Shown here: positions 50,849 through 58,802 of the stretch, piece after piece | How the letters are laid out: the number at the start of each line of letters is the position of its first letter | How positions within the stretch are numbered: position 1 is the first letter of the stretch | Origin: Acerihabitans sp047324305 | GTDB lineage: Bacteria; Pseudomonadota; Gammaproteobacteria; Enterobacterales; Enterobacteriaceae | Length of the DNA: 64,000 nt | Reading direction: 5' to 3' | NCBI RefSeq assembly: GCF_047324305.1 | Contig: NZ_CP178740.1 | Location: 682,001-746,000, forward strand | Notes under the pieces: generated by a model | Told to the model about the DNA's origin: nothing | Seen by the model: the letters and a program-made list of their open reading frames with translations, nothing else | The model's database searches: none | Position numbers and translations under genes: made by a program

Positions 50849-51745
50849 TTATTGCATCGGGCGGGTGGTGAACAGATTAATACCCGGCTGTTCCAGCATC
50901 ACGGGTTCCAAATCCCATTTTTTCATGATGCGGGCGTATTCGCCGTTGGACCACAGTACCTTCAGCGCGCCAAGCAGGGCCTGGGCCAGTTGCTGGTTAT
51001 CGGGCTTGACCACGATGCCAAGATAATATTTCGGCATCAGCGGCATGGTCACGGTGCGAATCGGCCGGGGCGCCACTTTTTTGATTTCGGCGGCGGCGGC
51101 GGCGTCGTTGAGCACAAAATCGATACGTCCCGCGTACAGCGCCAGCAGCACGGCGTCCGCCGACGGCAGGGTGGTCACCTTAATGGCCGGTTTATTATTC
51201 TTCGTGCAGTTAGGTGAAAAAATTTCGCTGATGGCATGTTCAAAATCGGTGCCTGACTGCACGCCGACCTTCAGGCCGCACAGCGATAACGGATCGTTGA
51301 CGATGCTTTTATTACTGGCCAGGGTATAAACTTCATTGGTGGCATAGGCATAGTTCACGAAGGTCACCTGCTTTTCACGCTCCAGGCTGTCGGAAATGCA
51401 TTCCATCGCCATATCGTAACGTCCGCTTTTCACGCCGGGGATCAGGCCGGCGAAATCGATGGAGACCGGATTGATGCCCACCCCCAGCACTTTGCCGATG
51501 GCGTTCCACAGATCCGGCTCAAACCCCACCATGGTTTTATTATCATCGGCGAACACCTCGCACGGCGGGTAATGGGCATCGGTCACCAGATTGATAACGC
51601 CCTGGGTTTTGATCTTGTCCGGCAATAGCGCGTGCAGGGCGTTGTCCATGGCGATCGGCGCCGGGTCCTCGGCGCTCGCCGCGCCGCACAGAGTCAGGCC
51701 GGCGCACAACAACACAGCGTGGAGCAGGGATGGTGTCATTCTCAT
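50849..51745 (-). CDS. Polar amino acid-type ABC transporter substrate-binding protein
   Basis: 298 residues with a signal peptide (cleavage near CGAASAED). Family 3 binding protein: GVINLVTDAHYPPCEVFADDNKTMVGFEPDLWNAIGKVLGV, LIPGVKSGRYDMAMECISDSLEREKQVTFVNYAYATNEVY, LKVGVQSGTDFEHAI. The arginine that usually contacts substrate carboxylate is present after the GRYDM segment only as RE; the ligand is likely an amino acid or opine-like molecule. GGGAG precedes the ATG at 51745. It is first in the operon behind operator D. Confidence 0.92.
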   Translation of the reverse strand: MRMTPSLLHAVLLCAGLTLCGAASAEDPAPIAMDNALHALLPDKIKTQGVINLVTDAHYPPCEVFADDNKTMVGFEPDLWNAIGKVLGVGINPVSIDFAGLIPGVKSGRYDMAMECISDSLEREKQVTFVNYAYATNEVYTLASNKSIVNDPLSLCGLKVGVQSGTDFEHAISEIFSPNCTKNNKPAIKVTTLPSADAVLLALYAGRIDFVLNDAAAAAEIKKVAPRPIRTVTMPLMPKYYLGIVVKPDNQQLAQALLGALKVLWSNGEYARIMKKWDLEPVMLEQPGINLFTTRPMQ

Positions 51746-52089
51746 GCTTGCAATACTCCCGAAAGGTCTTTATCTGGTTTACCCGATGATCTGGGCGTAA
51801 ACACCGGCAGACACGTCATGACGCCTGCGGCGATGGCCGGCCGTGGTAGCGTACCGATAAAGGGGAAGTAGCAACTAGCGTGCCATCAGTTAACTAATCA
51901 ATTAATTAACTGATTAATGGCTCAATCCCGCCGTGCGAATCGATCCGCCCGCCGGGATCATGCTGGAAAAATGACCTATGAAAGTGCAGATGTTGCAATT
52001 TTTCATCATAGTAGTGCGCGTCCACCGGCGATTGATGGCATGACCAAACGCCGGTATAGCATGATGAATCCACCGTGGAGGGGATCGGG
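51746..52089. other. Promoter region of the binding-protein operon; edge of the regulon
   Basis: 344 bases between the accessory operon and ygaC. It holds operator D (51885-51914). The remainder shows no further gene or repeat. This gap marks the junction between the accessory cluster and conserved core genes. Confidence 0.5.
51885..51914. promoter_or_regulatory. TetR-type operator D
   Basis: ATCAGTTAACTA and TAATTAACTGAT are inverted around ATCAAT with one mismatch in 12. It lies 140-169 bases before the binding-protein gene, further than the other copies, implying a longer leader. Confidence 0.72.
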
Positions 52090-52425
52090 TTAATTGAACA
52101 TTTTCTGCAAATAGCGGGTTAACGAGGCGCGGGAAGAAAAACCATGGGGGATGCCGTAATGGCTGTCGGGCTTGCCGTCCGGATCGGAAGGAAAGACTTG
52201 ATAGTTGTCGCTGGAGCGTACCGGCGACGTCGGGGCGGCAAACAGGCTGCTTTTATCGCGCAGCGAAGGATGAACGACCAGGGCGGTTCGGCCCAGTTTA
52301 GCCTCCCGATTCACATAGACATAGTGGTGACCTTTACGGTAACCGTAACATTGTCGGGTGATATAATCTCTTTCGAATCCGGAGTTTTCCAGTTCGCGAG
52401 CGACTTCATCGGGTCTTAAATACAT
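52090..52425 (-). CDS. ygaC: YgaC (DUF2002)
   Basis: 111 residues, plainly homologous to E. coli YgaC (MYLRPDEVARELENSGF, YGYRKGHHYVYVNREAKLGRTALVVHP, HYGIPHGFSSRASLTRYL). Function is unknown. It is divergent from ygaM as in E. coli and marks the start of the conserved ygaC-ygaM-nrd block. No clear Fur box was found upstream. Confidence 0.94.
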   Translation of the reverse strand: MYLRPDEVARELENSGFERDYITRQCYGYRKGHHYVYVNREAKLGRTALVVHPSLRDKSSLFAAPTSPVRSSDNYQVFPSDPDGKPDSHYGIPHGFSSRASLTRYLQKMFN

Positions 52426-52697
52426 TATTTGTCCTCTCTTCAGTCACAGTGAAGTGATCCCAGCTAATGTAATCAGTTAAGCGTCCGGTCAGTAGACGCA
52501 GCGCGTGATTTCGGATTAATCCAAAAACCGGCTCCGGCCGGGTTCCGGCAACGCGCCAGACCGCGCCAAGCCGCCCGTCGCGCTTGTTCCGGCCCCGCCG
52601 ACGCCTGTCCCGACGACGGCAGGCGGCCTTACCGCCGCGGCAGGAATGGCGTGGATAGTCTACAGTTAAACTATCATTAGCCAAAAGGGAGAAACAA

Positions 52698-53012
52698 ATG
52701 TTTACGAAAGCTGAAAAAAATGATCTGCAAAGAGATATTAAAGACGATGTTTCTCTGTTAGCCGATACACTGGATGAATTGCTTAGTACGTCTGAAAAAA
52801 CCACCAAAGAACAGCTGGACGCGCTGCGCAGTAAAGCTAAAGACGTTTTGAAAGACGCGCGCGCGCGCGCCGGCGGCACCAGCCGTATTGGACAGTATGC
52901 CCGCGACACCGCGGTCCAGACCAAAAATTACGTGGTCGAGAAACCGTGGCAGAGCCTTGGCATCACTACCGCGGTCGGTATCGTGCTCGGCGTGTTGCTC
53001 TCGCGCCGTTAA
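52698..53012 (+). CDS. ygaM: YgaM, DUF883 ElaB/YqjD-type ribosome-associated membrane protein
   Basis: 104 residues: a polar helical part (DIKDDVSLLADTLDELLSTSEKTTKEQLDALRSKAKDVLKDARARAGG) and one C-terminal TM helix (PWQSLGITTAVGIVLGVLLSRR). Family members bind ribosomes and the inner membrane in stationary phase. AAGGGAG precedes the ATG. Order and orientation match E. coli. Confidence 0.92.
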   Translation: MFTKAEKNDLQRDIKDDVSLLADTLDELLSTSEKTTKEQLDALRSKAKDVLKDARARAGGTSRIGQYARDTAVQTKNYVVEKPWQSLGITTAVGIVLGVLLSRR

Positions 53013-53134
53013 GGCCGATGGGCAATAAGAGACGCGGGGGTGATGCAGGACCTCCTACCTGGTAACCGTGCCGGGTGATTTTCAAGACATCACTATTTTC
53101 TTGCACCGCCAGCCGTATCCTTTGCAGTACCGCA

Positions 53135-53166
53135 GCCCGCGCTCCCCAAGGAGCGCGGGCTTTTTT
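53135..53166 (+). terminator. Rho-independent terminator after ygaM
   Basis: GCCCGCGCTCC and GGAGCGCGGGC form a perfect 11-base stem over CCAA, followed by TTTTTT. It ends the ygaM transcript before the nrd promoter. Confidence 0.92.
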
Positions 53167-53205
53167 GTCGCCTGTTCCCCGCCCTCAGTAAAAAAATGTC
53201 GCATC

Positions 53206-53252
53206 ATCCCATATATTGTGTGGTTGATAAAAATAATATCTACATATAGTAT
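53206..53252. promoter_or_regulatory. Candidate tandem NrdR boxes of nrdHIEF
   Basis: ATATATTGTGT at 53211-53221 ends a 16-base box (53206-53221) matching 13 of 16 positions of ACACWATATATWGTGT. A weaker box (53237-53252, about 11 of 16) starts 31 bases later. NrdR boxes normally come in pairs about three helical turns apart, upstream of nrd promoters. The pair is about 86-132 bases before nrdH. Confidence 0.6.
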
Positions 53253-53337
53253 TAGTTCCAGGCAAGCCACCCTACCGGCCAGCACCGCCTGGGCGATATT
53301 ACCACTATAATGTTAACGCGTAAGGGGAATGCGAATC

Positions 53338-53577
53338 ATGACTATTACTATTTACACTAAACCGGATTGCGTCCAATGTCACGCCACCTGCCGCGCGCTG
53401 GACAGAAAAGGCATCAGCTATCGGTTAGTGGATCTGGTGGCAGACGGCCAGGCGCTGGCCCATGTGAAATCGTTGGGGTATCAGCAGGTTCCGGTAGTGC
53501 AGACGCCCAGCGAGCACTGGAGCGGCTTCAGGCCGGATAAAATCAACCTGCTTGCCGCCACCGCCCTGGCGTCGTGA
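53338..53577 (+). CDS. nrdH: NrdH glutaredoxin-like electron donor for class Ib RNR
   Basis: 79 residues with redox motif CVQC in ITIYTKPDCVQCHATCRAL and the thioredoxin-reductase-linked end VVQTPSEHWSGFRPDKI. It reduces NrdE. AAGGGGAAT precedes the ATG at 53338. It heads nrdHIEF. Confidence 0.95.
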   Translation: MTITIYTKPDCVQCHATCRALDRKGISYRLVDLVADGQALAHVKSLGYQQVPVVQTPSEHWSGFRPDKINLLAATALAS

Positions 53578-53584
53578 GCCGATC

Positions 53585-53998
53585 ATGTTATCTGCGCAAC
53601 CGCTGCTGGTGTACTTTTCCAGCAGCTCGGAAAATACGCATCGGTTTGTCGGCAAGTTAACGCTGCCGGCGCTGCGCATTCCCCTGGCGACCAGCCAGAA
53701 ACTGCAGGTGGACCGGCCCTATATTCTGATAGTGCCGAGCTATGGCGGCGGCAGCCAGCACGGCGCCGTGCCGCCCCAGGCCGTCCGCTTTCTTAACGAT
53801 GCAACTAACCGTTCCTGGCTCCGCGGCGTCATCGGTGCCGGTAACCGTAACTTTGGCGCAGCCTTCTGTCTGGCGGGCGATATTATCGCCAGGAAATGCC
53901 AGGTGCCGTTCCTTGATCGCGTTGAGCTATTGGGTACGGCGGAAGACGTGGCGCGGGTACGTATGGGAGTAACCACATTTTGGCAACAGCAGAACTGA
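53585..53998 (+). CDS. nrdI: NrdI flavodoxin-like activator of NrdF
   Basis: 137 residues, FMN protein that supplies oxidant for the dimanganese-tyrosyl cofactor of NrdF. Family segments: LVYFSSSSENTHRFVGKL, ILIVPSYGGGS, GNRNFGAAFCLAGDIIARKCQVPFL. The ATG at 53585 fits the E. coli start. Its end overlaps nrdE by 19 bases. Confidence 0.94.
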   Translation: MLSAQPLLVYFSSSSENTHRFVGKLTLPALRIPLATSQKLQVDRPYILIVPSYGGGSQHGAVPPQAVRFLNDATNRSWLRGVIGAGNRNFGAAFCLAGDIIARKCQVPFLDRVELLGTAEDVARVRMGVTTFWQQQN

Positions 53999-56130
53999 AC
54001 ATCACTCAACCCGGTCCGGCGCTGGCGGATTATCATGCCCTGAACGCCATGCTCAATCTCTATGACGAGCACGGCAATATTCAGTTCGATAAGGACCGGC
54101 AGGCCGTCGAGCGCTATTTCGAGCAGCACGTGGCGCCCAACACCCGGCGGTTTCCCTCCCTGGCCGCCCGGCTGCGCTATCTGGTGGATGAGGGTTACTA
54201 CGAGGCGCAGGTACTGGCCCCCTACTCCCAGGACACCCTGGAGGCCTTGTTCCGGCAGGCCGACGCGCGCCAGTTCCGTTTCCAGACGTTTATGGGCGCG
54301 CTGAAATTCTATACCAGCTATACCCTGAAATCATTTGACGGCAAACAGTATCTGGAGCGCTTCGAGGACCGGGTATGCATGGTGGCGCTGACGCTTGCCG
54401 CCGGCGACGGCGCCCTGGCGTCCAGGCTGGTGGATGAAATGCTGTCGGGACGTTTCCAGCCCGCGACCCCCACCTTTCTCAACTGCGGCAAACAGCAACG
54501 CGGGGAGTATGTCTCCTGTTTCCTGCTGCGCATCGAGGATAATATGGAATCCATCGGCCGCTCGGTCAACGCGGCGCTGCAGTTGTCCAAACGCGGCGGC
54601 GGCGTAGCCTTTATGCTCACCAACCTGCGCGAGGCCGGGGCGCCGATCAAGCGTATCGAAAACCAGTCGTCCGGCGTTATTCCGGTGATGAAAATGCTGG
54701 AGGACGCCTTTTCCTACGCCAACCAGCTTGGCGCGCGCCAGGGCGCCGGCGCCGTCTACCTGCATGCCCATCATCCGGACATCATGCGTTTCCTCGACAC
54801 CAAACGGGAAAACGCCGATGAAAAAATCCGTATCAAAACCCTGTCGCTGGGCGTGGTCATTCCGGATGTCACCTTCGAGCTGGCGCGCGACAATAAGCCG
54901 ATGTACCTGTTCTCGCCCTACGACGTCGAGCGGATTTACGGCCAGCCTTTTTCGCAGCTCAGCATCAGTGAAAAATACCATGAGATGGCGGCCGACCCCC
55001 GCATCCGCAAGACCAGCATCGACGCCCGGCAGTTTTTCCAGACGCTGGCGGAAATCCAGTTTGAGTCGGGTTATCCCTATATGGTGTTCGAGGATACGGT
55101 AAACCGCGCCAATCCCATCAAAGGCCGCATCAATATGAGCAATCTGTGCTCGGAGATCCTGCAGGTCAACAGCGCGACTGAATATAACGAGGATCTCAGC
55201 TACCGGCAGGTCGGCCATGATATCTCCTGCAACCTGGGCTCGCTGAATATCGCCCGCGCCATGGACGAACCGGATCTGGGCAATACGGTGGAAACCGCCG
55301 TGCGCGCCCTGACCGCCGTATCCGACATGAGCCGGATAAATTCTGTGCCCTCCATCGTCAAAGGCAACGACGCGTCCCATGCCATCGGCCTTGGGCAAAT
55401 GAACCTGCACGGCTTTCTGGCGCGCGAGCATATTTACTACGGCTCGGAGGAAGGCGTGGATTTTACCGATATGTACTTTTACGCCGTCACCTACCATGCG
55501 GTGCGGGCGTCAAACCGCCTGGCCATCGAACGGGGTGTGACCTTCGCGGGTTTTGCCGACTCCCGTTATGCCAGCGGAGACTACTTTACGCCCTATGTCG
55601 AACGGCAATGGCGGCCTAAAACCGAACGGGTGCGGGCGCTGTTCGCCCAGGCCGGCATCGCCCTGCCCACCCGCGAGGATTGGCTGGCGCTGCGCGCGTC
55701 GGTGATGGCGCATGGACTCTACAACCAGAACCTGCAGGCGGTGCCGCCGACCGGCTCCATTTCCTATATCAATCATTCCACGTCCAGCATCCATCCGATT
55801 GTCTCGCGCATCGAGATCCGCAAAGAGGGTAAAACCGGCCGGGTCTATTATCCGGCGCCCTTTATGGACAACGATAACCTGCACTATTACCAGGACGCGT
55901 ATGAAATCGGGCCGGAAAAAATCATCGATACCTACGCCGCCGCCACGCGCCATGTCGATCAGGGCCTGTCGCTGACGCTGTTTTTCCGGGATACCGCCAC
56001 TACCCGCGATATCAACAAGGCGCAAATCTACGCCTGGAAAAAAGGCATCAAGACGCTGTACTACATCCGTATCCGCCAGTTGGCGCTGGAAGGCACTGAA
56101 GTCGCCGGCTGCGTCTCGTGCGCGCTGTAA
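53980..56130 (+). CDS. nrdE: Class Ib ribonucleotide reductase alpha subunit NrdE
   Basis: 716 residues, aligning throughout with E. coli NrdE. Active-site Cys in NLCSEILQVNS and ISCNLGSLNI regions, and the C-terminal redox pair GCVSCAL that NrdH reduces. NQLGARQGAGAVYLHAHHPDI is typical. The start is TTG at 53980 inside the end of nrdI, giving the MAT... N-terminus found in E. coli; no ATG upstream fits. It converts NDPs to dNDPs. Confidence 0.96.
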   Translation: MATAELNITQPGPALADYHALNAMLNLYDEHGNIQFDKDRQAVERYFEQHVAPNTRRFPSLAARLRYLVDEGYYEAQVLAPYSQDTLEALFRQADARQFRFQTFMGALKFYTSYTLKSFDGKQYLERFEDRVCMVALTLAAGDGALASRLVDEMLSGRFQPATPTFLNCGKQQRGEYVSCFLLRIEDNMESIGRSVNAALQLSKRGGGVAFMLTNLREAGAPIKRIENQSSGVIPVMKMLEDAFSYANQLGARQGAGAVYLHAHHPDIMRFLDTKRENADEKIRIKTLSLGVVIPDVTFELARDNKPMYLFSPYDVERIYGQPFSQLSISEKYHEMAADPRIRKTSIDARQFFQTLAEIQFESGYPYMVFEDTVNRANPIKGRINMSNLCSEILQVNSATEYNEDLSYRQVGHDISCNLGSLNIARAMDEPDLGNTVETAVRALTAVSDMSRINSVPSIVKGNDASHAIGLGQMNLHGFLAREHIYYGSEEGVDFTDMYFYAVTYHAVRASNRLAIERGVTFAGFADSRYASGDYFTPYVERQWRPKTERVRALFAQAGIALPTREDWLALRASVMAHGLYNQNLQAVPPTGSISYINHSTSSIHPIVSRIEIRKEGKTGRVYYPAPFMDNDNLHYYQDAYEIGPEKIIDTYAAATRHVDQGLSLTLFFRDTATTRDINKAQIYAWKKGIKTLYYIRIRQLALEGTEVAGCVSCAL

Positions 56131-56150
56131 CGGTAAAGGAGACTATCACC

Positions 56151-57122
56151 ATGACCACCGCTCAACCGATCTCCCGCGTCCAGGCGGTAAACTGGAACCG
56201 GATTGAAGACGATAAGGATCTGGAGGTGTGGAACCGCCTGACCGCGAATTTCTGGCTGCCGGAAAAATTACCGCTGTCCAATGATATCCCCTCGTGGTCG
56301 ACATTATCCGCGCAGGAACAGGAACTGACCATCCGGGTATTTACCGGGCTGACATTGCTGGATACGGTGCAAAATACCGTCGGCGCGCCGGCATTAATGG
56401 CCGATGCGGTAACGCCGCACGAGGAAGCGGTATTCTCCAATATCAGCTTTATGGAGGCGGTGCATGCGCGCTCCTACAGTTCGATATTTTCCACGCTGTG
56501 CGCCATGCCGGAGGTGGATGCGGCATACCGCTGGAGCGAGCAGAACGAAGCCTTACAAAATAAAGCGGCCATTATTCTGCGTCATTACCGCCATGACGAT
56601 CCGCTGAAGAAAAAAGTCGCCAGCGTATTTCTGGAGTCCTTTCTATTTTATTCCGGTTTTTACCTGCCGATGTATTATTCCAGCCGGGCAAAACTCACTA
56701 ATACCGCCGACCTGATCCGGTTAATTATCCGTGATGAAGCGGTGCACGGTTATTATATCGGCTATAAATTCCAGCGTGCGCTGGAACGGGCCACGCCCGA
56801 GCGGCGCGAGCAGATCAAGACCTTTACCTACGACCTGCTGCAGGACCTGTATGAGAACGAACTGCTTTACAGCGCGCAGCTGTATGACGGGGTCGGCTGG
56901 ACAGCGGACGTTACGGCATTTTTGCATTACAATGCCAATAAAGCCTTGATGAACCTGGGTTATGAAGCATTATTTCCGGCATCGATGACCAACGTCAATC
57001 CGGAAATCCTATCCGCGCTGTCGCCCAACGCCGACGAAAACCACGATTTTTTCTCCGGTTCCGGGTCGTCTTATGTGATGGGCCGCGCGGTCAATACCGA
57101 GGACGAGGACTGGGCCTTTTAA
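56151..57122 (+). CDS. nrdF: Class Ib ribonucleotide reductase beta subunit NrdF
   Basis: 323 residues. Metal ligands in TGLTLLDTVQN, HEEAVFSNISFMEAVHARSYS and IRDEAVHGYYIGYKF; the radical Tyr is in the YSSIF region. AAGGAG precedes the ATG at 56151. It follows nrdE after 20 bases and ends the operon. It needs NrdI for manganese cofactor assembly. Confidence 0.96.
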   Translation: MTTAQPISRVQAVNWNRIEDDKDLEVWNRLTANFWLPEKLPLSNDIPSWSTLSAQEQELTIRVFTGLTLLDTVQNTVGAPALMADAVTPHEEAVFSNISFMEAVHARSYSSIFSTLCAMPEVDAAYRWSEQNEALQNKAAIILRHYRHDDPLKKKVASVFLESFLFYSGFYLPMYYSSRAKLTNTADLIRLIIRDEAVHGYYIGYKFQRALERATPERREQIKTFTYDLLQDLYENELLYSAQLYDGVGWTADVTAFLHYNANKALMNLGYEALFPASMTNVNPEILSALSPNADENHDFFSGSGSSYVMGRAVNTEDEDWAF

Positions 57123-57178
57123 TCTCCCCGGCGCGCAGGCGCTATTTTTCCGCGCCCGGTGAGAGACTATTTCCGCTG

Positions 57179-57209
57179 ATAACGGCTTACCCATGCCGTT
57201 ATTTATTAT
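57179..57209 (+). terminator. Likely terminator of nrdHIEF
   Basis: ATAACGGC pairs with GCCGTTAT over an eight-base loop and is followed by a TTATTATAA tract. The stem is short and the U-tract is broken, so efficiency may be moderate. It lies about 57 bases past the nrdF stop. Confidence 0.6.
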
Positions 57210-57503
57210 AAATTCCGCCATCCCGATTTAATTGTTTCCCTCCCATGGGAGGGAATTATATATCCAGGGTTCATCCCCGCGTTTCACGGCGTATCACCTT
57301 CCCCGCACGACATATCGTCTTTTCTGCCGTAAAATTATTCTCTCTTAGCCCTTGACGCATGAAATTCACGCCAAAACCGTGCCTGTGCATTAAAAAAATT
57401 CGCAAGACTGTTTATTTCCCTAAGCCCTTGTCACGTTTAGCCGAAATGGCTGAAACGATAGCGGCTCAAGGACGGGATATTCAACTGGATTAGGCCTTGG
57501 GGG

Positions 57504-57531
57504 TTGTCTCAAATGCTCAGTATGTTAGGGT
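57504..57531 (+). promoter_or_regulatory. proV P2-like osmoregulated promoter
   Basis: TTGTCT (57504-57509), a 16-base spacer and TAGGGT (57526-57531). The spacer ending in CTCAGTATGT and the unusual TAGGGT hexamer recall the E. coli proU P2 promoter from memory. The start would be near 57538, 62 bases before proV. Confidence 0.75.
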
Positions 57532-57599
57532 ATACAGCGTTTTTATTTTGGCAGGACCCTTAAATATATTAGAAAACCATACGGGAATTTGATAATTGC

Positions 57600-58802
57600 A
57601 TGGCTGTTAAACTTGAAGTAAAAAACCTCTATAAAATATTCGGCGAACATCCCGAACGGGCATTTAAGCTAATTCAGGCAGGGCACGATAAGGATACCCT
57701 ATTCGCCAAGACCGGTCTGACGGTGGGCGTAAAAGATGCCAGTCTGGCCATTGAAGAAGGCGAGATATTCGTCATCATGGGATTATCCGGTTCCGGTAAA
57801 TCCACCATGGTACGCCTTCTCAATCGTCTGATAGAACCGACCCGCGGCGAGGTGCTGATCGACGGCGTCGATATCGCCCGGATATCCGACAACGCCCTGC
57901 GCGAGGTGCGGCGAAAAAAAATCAGCATGGTGTTCCAGTCCTTTGCGCTGATGCCGCATCTGAACGTGCTGGACAATACCGCGTTCGGCATGATGCTGGC
58001 CGGCATACCGGCGCAGGAACGCCACGCCAAGGCGCTGGAAGCCTTGACGCAGGTGGGGCTGGATAAGCATGCGTTGTCCTGGCCCGACGAGCTGTCGGGC
58101 GGCATGCGCCAACGCGTCGGCCTGGCGCGGGCGCTGGCGAACGACCCCGATATCCTGCTGATGGATGAGGCTTTTTCGGCGCTCGACCCGTTAATCCGCG
58201 CCGAAATGCAGGACGAATTGGTGAAGCTGCAATCCCGCCATCAGCGCACCATCGTATTTATCTCCCATGATCTCGACGAAGCGATGCGCATCGGCGACCG
58301 CATCGCCATCATGCAGGGCGGCGTGGTGGTGCAGGTGGGCACGCCGGATGAAATTCTCAACAATCCGGCCAACGACTATGTGCGCACGTTCTTTCGCGGC
58401 GTAGACGTCAGCCATGTTTTCAGCGCCAAGGATATCGCGCGCCGTCGTCCGGTAACGCTTATCCGCAAGACGCCGGGGTTCGGCCCCCGCTCCGCCCTTA
58501 AGCTGCTGCAGGATGAAGACCGCGATTTCGGTTATGTCCTGGAGCGCGGCCAGAAATTTATCGGCGTGGTGTCCATCGATTCGCTGAAAGCCGCCCTTGC
58601 GGCCAATCTTCCCCTGGAACAGGCGCTGCTCGAGAGCCCCGTGCCCGTGCCGGGAGATATGCCGCTCAGCGAGCTGATCTCCACCGTCGCCCAGGCGCCT
58701 TGCGCCGTACCGGTGGTCGGCGAGGAGAATCAATATATCGGCATTATTTCCAAGGGCATGTTGCTACAGGCATTAGACAAAGAAGGGGCGACCAATGAGT
58801 AA
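57600..58802 (+). CDS. proV: Glycine betaine/proline betaine ABC transporter ATPase ProV
   Basis: 400 residues. Walker A GLSGSGKST, signature LSGGMRQRVGLARAL, Walker B LLMDEAFSALDPLIR, then tandem CBS domains at about 275-395 (VLERGQKFIGVVSIDSLKAAL, CAVPVVGEENQYIGIISKGMLLQAL) that sense ionic strength. N-terminal LEVKNLYKIFGEHPERAFKLI is diagnostic of ProV. It overlaps proW by eight bases. Confidence 0.96.
   Translation: MAVKLEVKNLYKIFGEHPERAFKLIQAGHDKDTLFAKTGLTVGVKDASLAIEEGEIFVIMGLSGSGKSTMVRLLNRLIEPTRGEVLIDGVDIARISDNALREVRRKKISMVFQSFALMPHLNVLDNTAFGMMLAGIPAQERHAKALEALTQVGLDKHALSWPDELSGGMRQRVGLARALANDPDILLMDEAFSALDPLIRAEMQDELVKLQSRHQRTIVFISHDLDEAMRIGDRIAIMQGGVVVQVGTPDEILNNPANDYVRTFFRGVDVSHVFSAKDIARRRPVTLIRKTPGFGPRSALKLLQDEDRDFGYVLERGQKFIGVVSIDSLKAALAANLPLEQALLESPVPVPGDMPLSELISTVAQAPCAVPVVGEENQYIGIISKGMLLQALDKEGATNE

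Larger units (their letters stand above)
53013..53337. other. ygaM-nrdH intergenic region
   Basis: 325 bases holding the terminator at 53135-53166 and two candidate NrdR boxes (listed separately). The 120 bases before the terminator could be the ygaM 3' end or a small RNA. I could not find a promoter that would support the latter. Confidence 0.5.
57123..57599. other. nrdF-proV intergenic region
   Basis: 477 bases. It holds a likely nrdF terminator (57179-57209), the perfect 16-base palindrome CCCTCCCATGGGAGGG at 57238-57253, and the proV P2-like promoter (57504-57531). The AT-rich middle could take part in H-NS silencing, as at E. coli proU (inference). No additional gene is apparent. Confidence 0.55.

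Noticed and set aside
53013..53134. Small RNA gene ending at the strong terminator before nrdH
   Set aside because: The terminator is explained by ygaM, and I found no convincing promoter within the stretch.
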